A DNA stretch of 32,974 bases from Streptomyces inhibens (GTDB taxonomy: Bacteria > Actinomycetota > Actinomycetes > Streptomycetales > Streptomycetaceae). The first letter of the stretch is position 1. Each line of letters starts with the position of its first letter. The position numbers and the translations under genes are program-made. The notes under the pieces were generated by a model. The model ran no database searches. It worked only from the letters and a program-made list of their open reading frames with translations, and had not been told where the DNA came from. Shown here in pieces: positions 29,148 to 32,974 of this stretch. The stretch spans positions 21,516-54,489 of the forward strand of contig NZ_QUAC01000234.1 of the NCBI RefSeq assembly GCF_003389455.1. Direction: 5' to 3'.

Positions 29148-29548
29148 GAGTTGGACCACTCCCGCTGCGAGAGCACCAGCCGGTAGCCGTCCGGATCCTC
29201 GATGGTGACGCCCCACTCGTCCCAGTACGGGTTGTAGGCCGCGACGCGCTTACCCCCGCAGCGCTCCAGCCGGCCGACCAGCTCGGCCGGCACCGCTTCG
29301 CCGAGGTAGACGACGAGCAGATCGTCCGGTGTGGGGGACGGCCCGAGGGTCCCGGACGGGTCGAGGGTCAGCTCCAGGTGCCAGTGGGCGTCCGGCCAGC
29401 CGAGCATCAGCAGGGCGTGCTCACCGGCCTCGGAGCTGTGCCGGTACAGCTCCGAGAGGCCCAGGCCCTGCTTCCAGAAGCGTTCGGCCGCGGCCAGATC
29501 GCGGGACGGGCGGGCGATACGGATATGGGCGGAGCCGTTGGCCGGCAT
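29144..29548 (-). CDS. VOC-superfamily (glyoxalase/bleomycin-resistance-like) protein
   Basis: A 134-residue protein with two beta-alpha-beta-beta-beta units. It starts AHIRIARPSRDLAAAERFWK QGLGLSEL and ends WGVTIEDPDGYRLVLSQREW, where the final DPDGxxxxL is the usual VOC signature. Metal-ligand positions are plausibly H8 and E117 or nearby. Such proteins include glyoxalases, dioxygenases and drug-binding resistance proteins; function here is unknown. Downstream on the same strand there is no partner. Confidence 0.85.
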   Translation of the reverse strand: MPANGSAHIRIARPSRDLAAAERFWKQGLGLSELYRHSSEAGEHALLMLGWPDAHWHLELTLDPSGTLGPSPTPDDLLVVYLGEAVPAELVGRLERCGGKRVAAYNPYWDEWGVTIEDPDGYRLVLSQREWSNS

Positions 29549-29768
29549 GCGGTGTCACCTTTCCTGAGGCCACCGTCCGGCGGCGCGTACCAGGACCGTA
29601 AACGTCCCGGCCGCGTCCTGGCGATCGGCCGATGGTCTTGCGACCATGGCCCCGGTCCGGTGGTCCGCAGGTCCAGGACCCGTGACGGTGAACGGCGAAG
29701 GCGAACAGCGACAGCGTTCGGCAGAGCGAAGGCGGACACACAGACCGAGGCCGGTCGAACAGCCCGGT

Positions 29769-29810
29769 GTTCACCGTCCGTTCGACTGCGGGGCACCGGA
29801 CAGCGATACG
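29769..29810 (+). promoter_or_regulatory. PHO-box-like direct repeat and promoter for phoD
   Basis: GTTCACCGTCC and GTTCGACTGCG (29769-29790) are two adjacent 11-base units. They match the Streptomyces PhoP-binding pattern of GTTCACC-type repeats. TTCGAC (29781-29786) and GATACG (29805-29810) could be -35 and -10 with an 18-base spacer, so the box covers the -35 as in known PhoP-activated promoters. The rest of the 304-base gap 29549-29852 shows no gene. Confidence 0.6.
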
Positions 29811-29852
29811 AACGGGTCGTCAGCGAGGTCGGTCGAGGCATGGAGGTTTCAG

Positions 29853-31427
29853 ATGGTGCAGGGATCCGGTGGCGGCTTCGGACGGCGGTCGTTGCTGCAG
29901 GGCGCGGCGGCGGGTTCCGCGGCGCTCGCGCTGCCCACGCTCGCCCGTGCCGCGCCGGCGCAGACCCGCGGCGGACGGCCGAGCGCCGACTGGGGAGTAC
30001 AAGTCGGGGATGTTACGACGTCCTCGGGCCTGGTGTGGGTGCGGTCCGACCGGCCGGCCCGGATGGTGGTGCAGACCGCGGCGACCGAGTCGTTCCGTAA
30101 CGCCAGGACCTGGCGCGGGCCGGTGGTCGGCGCGGGGACGGACTTCACCGGTGTCACCTCGCTGCACGGTCTGCCGTCCGGTGAGCAGATCCACTACCGG
30201 GTGCTGCTCGCCGACCCGGACGACCCCCGGCGCACCGGCGAGCCGGTCTCCGGCACCTTCCGCACGGCGCCCGCCGATCGTCGCGCGGACATCCGCTTCC
30301 ACTGGTCGGGCGATCTGGCCGGGCAGGGCTGGGGCATCAATCCGGACCGCGGTGGCTACCGGATCTACGAGGACATGCGGCGCCGGAACCCGGATTTCTT
30401 CCTGTGCAGCGGCGACAACATCTACGCCGACAACCCGATCCCCGAGCGGGTGACGCTGCCGGACGGCCGGATCTGGCGGAATGTGACGACCGAGGAGAAG
30501 GCGAAGGTCGCCGAGACGCTCGCGGAGTTCCGTGGCGCGTTCCGCTACAACCTGCTGGACGACAATCTGCGCCGGTTCAACTCCCAGGTGCCGACGATCA
30601 CCCAGTGGGACGACCACGAGGTGCACAACAACTGGTACCCGGGGCAACTGCTCGATGACGACCGGTACACGGAGAAGGACGCGGATGTGCTGTCGGCGCG
30701 GTCGCTGCGTGCCTTCGGCGAGTACTTCCCGATCCGTACGCTGCGGCCCGACGGGGGAGGCCGGGTCTATCGCGTGGTGCATCACGGCCCGCTGCTGGAT
30801 GTGTTCGTGCTGGACATGCGCCGCTACCGCGATGCCAATTCGCCGGGCCGGCAGACCGACGACCCGCAGGGCATTCTCGGGGCCGAGCAGCTGCGCTGGC
30901 TCAAGCGAGAGCTGTCCCGCTCGCATGCGGTGTGGAAGGTGATCGCCTCCGATATGCCGCTGGGTCTGGTCGTCCCGGACGGCAAGACCAACTTCGAGGC
31001 GGTGGCGCAGGGCGATCCGGGCGCTCCGCTGGGGCGCGAGCTGCAGCTGGCCGAGCTGCTGCGGCACATCAAGCACGACCGGGTGACCGGCACCGTATGG
31101 CTGACCACGGATGTCCACTACACGGCGGCGCAGCACTACGCACCGGAGCGGGCCGCGTTCAAGGACTTCGAGCCGTTCTGGGAGTTCGTGTCGGGGCCGC
31201 TGAACGCGGGTGGTTTCCCGGCGCTGAAGCTGGATGGAACGTTCGGGCCGGAGCAGCCGTTCATCAAGGCACCGGACCGTGCCAATGTCTCCCCTGCGGA
31301 GAGTCCGCAGTACTTCGGCGAGATCGATATCGACGGGGGAAGCGGGGAGCTGACGGTGCGGCTGCGTCAGGAGGGCGGAGAGGTGTTGTTCAGCAAGGTG
31401 CTCCAACCGGGACGGGTAGGACAGTAG
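29853..31427 (+). CDS. phoD: Tat-exported alkaline phosphatase D
   Basis: A 524-residue PhoD-type phosphatase. The N-terminus is a Tat signal: GGGFGRRSLLQGAAAGSAAL followed by ALPTLARAAPA. The PhoD N-terminal domain spans about residues 35-140. The catalytic domain has metal motifs GDN (187-189) in LCSGDNIYAD, WDDHEVHNNW (253-260) and TDVHY (419-423). PhoD enzymes use calcium and iron to cleave phosphodiesters and phosphomonoesters outside the cell, supplying phosphate. GGAGG at 29842-29846 precedes the ATG at 29853. A PHO-box-like repeat upstream suggests PhoP control under phosphate limitation. Start at 29853 rather than the longer frame is set by the RR motif position. Confidence 0.92.
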   Translation: MVQGSGGGFGRRSLLQGAAAGSAALALPTLARAAPAQTRGGRPSADWGVQVGDVTTSSGLVWVRSDRPARMVVQTAATESFRNARTWRGPVVGAGTDFTGVTSLHGLPSGEQIHYRVLLADPDDPRRTGEPVSGTFRTAPADRRADIRFHWSGDLAGQGWGINPDRGGYRIYEDMRRRNPDFFLCSGDNIYADNPIPERVTLPDGRIWRNVTTEEKAKVAETLAEFRGAFRYNLLDDNLRRFNSQVPTITQWDDHEVHNNWYPGQLLDDDRYTEKDADVLSARSLRAFGEYFPIRTLRPDGGGRVYRVVHHGPLLDVFVLDMRRYRDANSPGRQTDDPQGILGAEQLRWLKRELSRSHAVWKVIASDMPLGLVVPDGKTNFEAVAQGDPGAPLGRELQLAELLRHIKHDRVTGTVWLTTDVHYTAAQHYAPERAAFKDFEPFWEFVSGPLNAGGFPALKLDGTFGPEQPFIKAPDRANVSPAESPQYFGEIDIDGGSGELTVRLRQEGGEVLFSKVLQPGRVGQ

Positions 31428-31469
31428 AGGCCAATGCGCCGATTGCGTCTTTTACCCGTCGGACACAAT

Positions 31470-31490
31470 GTGTTGGCGATCAGGCAACAC
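31470..31490. promoter_or_regulatory. Inverted repeat upstream of the ACT-GNAT gene
   Basis: GTGTTG (31470-31475) and CAACAC (31485-31490) are perfect arms 9 bases apart, lying 20 bases before the start codon. It could be an operator or a small leader hairpin. No regulator in the window is an obvious match. Confidence 0.35.
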
Positions 31491-31510
31491 CTGTCCGCGA
31501 GGCTGTATGC

Positions 31511-32908
31511 ATGACTGAAGCATCCTCTGCCAATTCCTCCCGCCGTCATCACTGGCGCCGGGACATCGTCGAGCTGGCCGCCCTGTTCACGGCCGTGGCG
31601 GTGGCCGATGTCGTCGCCAATACGATCGCGCACGGCCCGTCGGGCCCGGTGCTGCTGTGCACCGCCGCGGTCGCCCTGATGGCCACGGCCGCCTTCCACG
31701 TCTGGTGGTCCCGACGCCACGAAAATGCCCCGCCGCCGACCGATACCGGCGCCACGGCACCGTCCGCCGCCGGCCAGGCCCCTCGGGCCGGCGGTCAGGA
31801 GACGGCGCTGTGGCGGATGCGGACCACGGTCCGGGACGAGCCGGGCAGCCTGGCCGCCCTGTGCACGGCGCTGGCGGCGCGGCGGGTGGACATACTCAGC
31901 CTGCAGACCCACCCGCTGTCCGACGGCACGGTCGACGAGTTCCTGCTGCGCGCCCCCGGTGCGCTGACGCCCGCGGAGCTGACCCGCACGGTGGCCGGCG
32001 CGGGCGGCTCGCAGAGCTGGCTGGAGCGGGCCGATGCGCACGATCTCGTCGACGCACCGACCCGGATGCTGGGCCTGGCGACCCGTACGGCGCTGGATTC
32101 CGCCGAACTCCCGTTGGCGCTGCGGCAGTTGCTGGGGCGCTGCACCATCCACTCGGTGCCGGCGCGCTCGCTGAGCGGACAGCCGCTCGCCGAGCAGGTG
32201 CCGGCCGAGGGTGTGCTGGAGGAGCACGTCATGAAGTTCCGCGACCCCTCCGGGGGCTCTCTCACCATCGAAAGGCCGCAGTTGCCGTTCACCCCCACCG
32301 AGTTCGCCCGGGTGCGGGCGCTGGTCGACCTGGACACCAGGCTCGGTCAGCGGGTGCCGCCGCGGCGTGATGTGCTGACGCTGCCCGAGGGCAACGAGAT
32401 CACCGTCCGCCGTGCCGACACCTCCGACCTGGTCGCGGCCCGCGAGATGCACGACCGCTGCTCCTCGCAGACCCTCGCGCTGCGCTATCACGGCCCGGTC
32501 GGCGACGCGGACCGCTACCTGGGGCATCTGCTCAGCCCGCGGTTCGGCCGCACCCTGGCGGTGGAGACCGCGTCCGGCCGACTGGTGGCGCTCGGCCATC
32601 TGCTCTGGGACGGCGACGAGACCGAGGTCGCGCTGCTGGTCGAGGACTCCTGGCAGCAGCGCGGAATCGGCGCGGAGCTGCTGCGCCGGCTGGTGGCGAT
32701 GGCCGCCGAGACCGGCTGCGAGAGCGTGTACGCGATCACCCAGGCCTCCAACACCGGCATGGTGGCGGCGATGCGCGGCCTCGGGCTGCCGCTCGACTAC
32801 CAGATAGAGGAGGGCACGCTGGTGATCACCGCGCGCCCGACCGGTGTCCCCGCCCAGCGGGGGCTGCGGGAGAGCGTACGGATCCAGGACGCCACCGGCC
32901 GCCGCTGA
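31511..32908 (+). CDS. Membrane-anchored ACT-domain GNAT acetyltransferase
   Basis: A 465-residue multidomain protein. Residues about 20-67 hold two membrane helices (IVELAALFTAVAVADVVANT, VLLCTAAVALMATAAFHVWW). After a Pro/Ala-rich linker, an ACT domain begins near 97 (WRMRTTVRDEPGSLAALCTA, VDILSLQTHPLSDGTVDEFL). A GNAT domain covers about 295-445, with motif A VEDSWQQRGIGAELLRRLVA. ACT domains usually bind amino acids, so acetylation regulated by an amino acid is plausible; target unknown. ACT-GNAT fusions occur in Streptomyces; whether the two helices are common I cannot check. ATG at 31511. The gene follows phoD by 83 bases in the same direction. Confidence 0.82.
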   Translation: MTEASSANSSRRHHWRRDIVELAALFTAVAVADVVANTIAHGPSGPVLLCTAAVALMATAAFHVWWSRRHENAPPPTDTGATAPSAAGQAPRAGGQETALWRMRTTVRDEPGSLAALCTALAARRVDILSLQTHPLSDGTVDEFLLRAPGALTPAELTRTVAGAGGSQSWLERADAHDLVDAPTRMLGLATRTALDSAELPLALRQLLGRCTIHSVPARSLSGQPLAEQVPAEGVLEEHVMKFRDPSGGSLTIERPQLPFTPTEFARVRALVDLDTRLGQRVPPRRDVLTLPEGNEITVRRADTSDLVAAREMHDRCSSQTLALRYHGPVGDADRYLGHLLSPRFGRTLAVETASGRLVALGHLLWDGDETEVALLVEDSWQQRGIGAELLRRLVAMAAETGCESVYAITQASNTGMVAAMRGLGLPLDYQIEEGTLVITARPTGVPAQRGLRESVRIQDATGRR

Positions 32909-32950
32909 CCACAGCTCCGCAGACGGAACCGCACACGGCAGCCGACGGCC

Positions 32951-32974
32951 GGCCGGGCGTATCGACGCCCGGCC
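32951..32974 (+). terminator. Hairpin terminator at the window edge
   Basis: GGCCGGGCG (32951-32959) and CGCCCGGCC (32966-32974) are perfect 9-base arms with a 6-base loop, 42 bases after the ACT-GNAT stop codon. Confidence 0.8.

Noticed and set aside
11345..32974. A biosynthetic gene cluster or defence island in the right part
   Set aside because: There are regulators, transporters and single enzymes but no synthase, no nuclease/helicase set and no toxin-antitoxin pair. The genes look like ordinary chromosome content.

Overview
The window is high-GC actinobacterial DNA, almost certainly Streptomyces. Codons mostly end in G or C, GTG and TTG starts are common, and the regulator families (TetR, ROK, GntR/UTRA, MocR, ECF sigma with a SnoaL-like tail) and leaderless promoters fit that genus. 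The basis is sequence reading only; no database search was possible.

The window has two parts. Positions 1 to about 11,340 form a mosaic accessory region. It holds one apparently complete IS5-type transposase and the broken 3' ends of at least four other kinds of mobility gene: IS5-type transposases of two sorts, a tyrosine-type integrase (two copies), a Tn3-family transposase and a serine resolvase. Small single genes sit between these scars: a 2H phosphoesterase, an ArsR/ABM-monooxygenase pair, a TetR/serine-hydrolase pair, a SAM methyltransferase, an NTF2-like protein and a GNAT acetyltransferase. Several further gene stumps are cut at junctions. In three places a single intact gene lies between two same-direction 3' ends of the same kind of mobility gene, which is the most interesting structural feature here.

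From about 11,345 to the end the DNA looks like ordinary chromosome. In order: the 3' half of a GNAT gene with a terminator; two overlapping CNNM/CorC-type membrane proteins; an FAD monooxygenase convergent with a TetR regulator and preceded by paired palindromes; purB and a mug-type glycosylase; a secreted phosphoesterase, an MFS transporter and a membrane-anchored propeller protein in one operon; an uncharacterised gene; a ROK regulator convergent with a GntR/UTRA regulator; an Asp/Glu-racemase-family protein; an ECF sigma factor with a SnoaL-like tail; an EamA exporter divergent from a MocR regulator; a VOC protein; a Tat-exported PhoD phosphatase behind a PHO-box-like repeat; and a membrane-anchored ACT-GNAT protein ending in a terminator at the window edge.

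Several regulator/target pairs have operator-like palindromes or repeats in the expected place (ArsR/ABM, TetR/hydrolase, TetR/FAD monooxygenase, GntR itself, MocR/EamA). I found no CRISPR array, tRNA, rRNA, biosynthetic cluster or recognisable defence system. I do not see a convincing new multi-gene system; the novelty lies in the arrangement of the scars and in some regulatory and repeat details.
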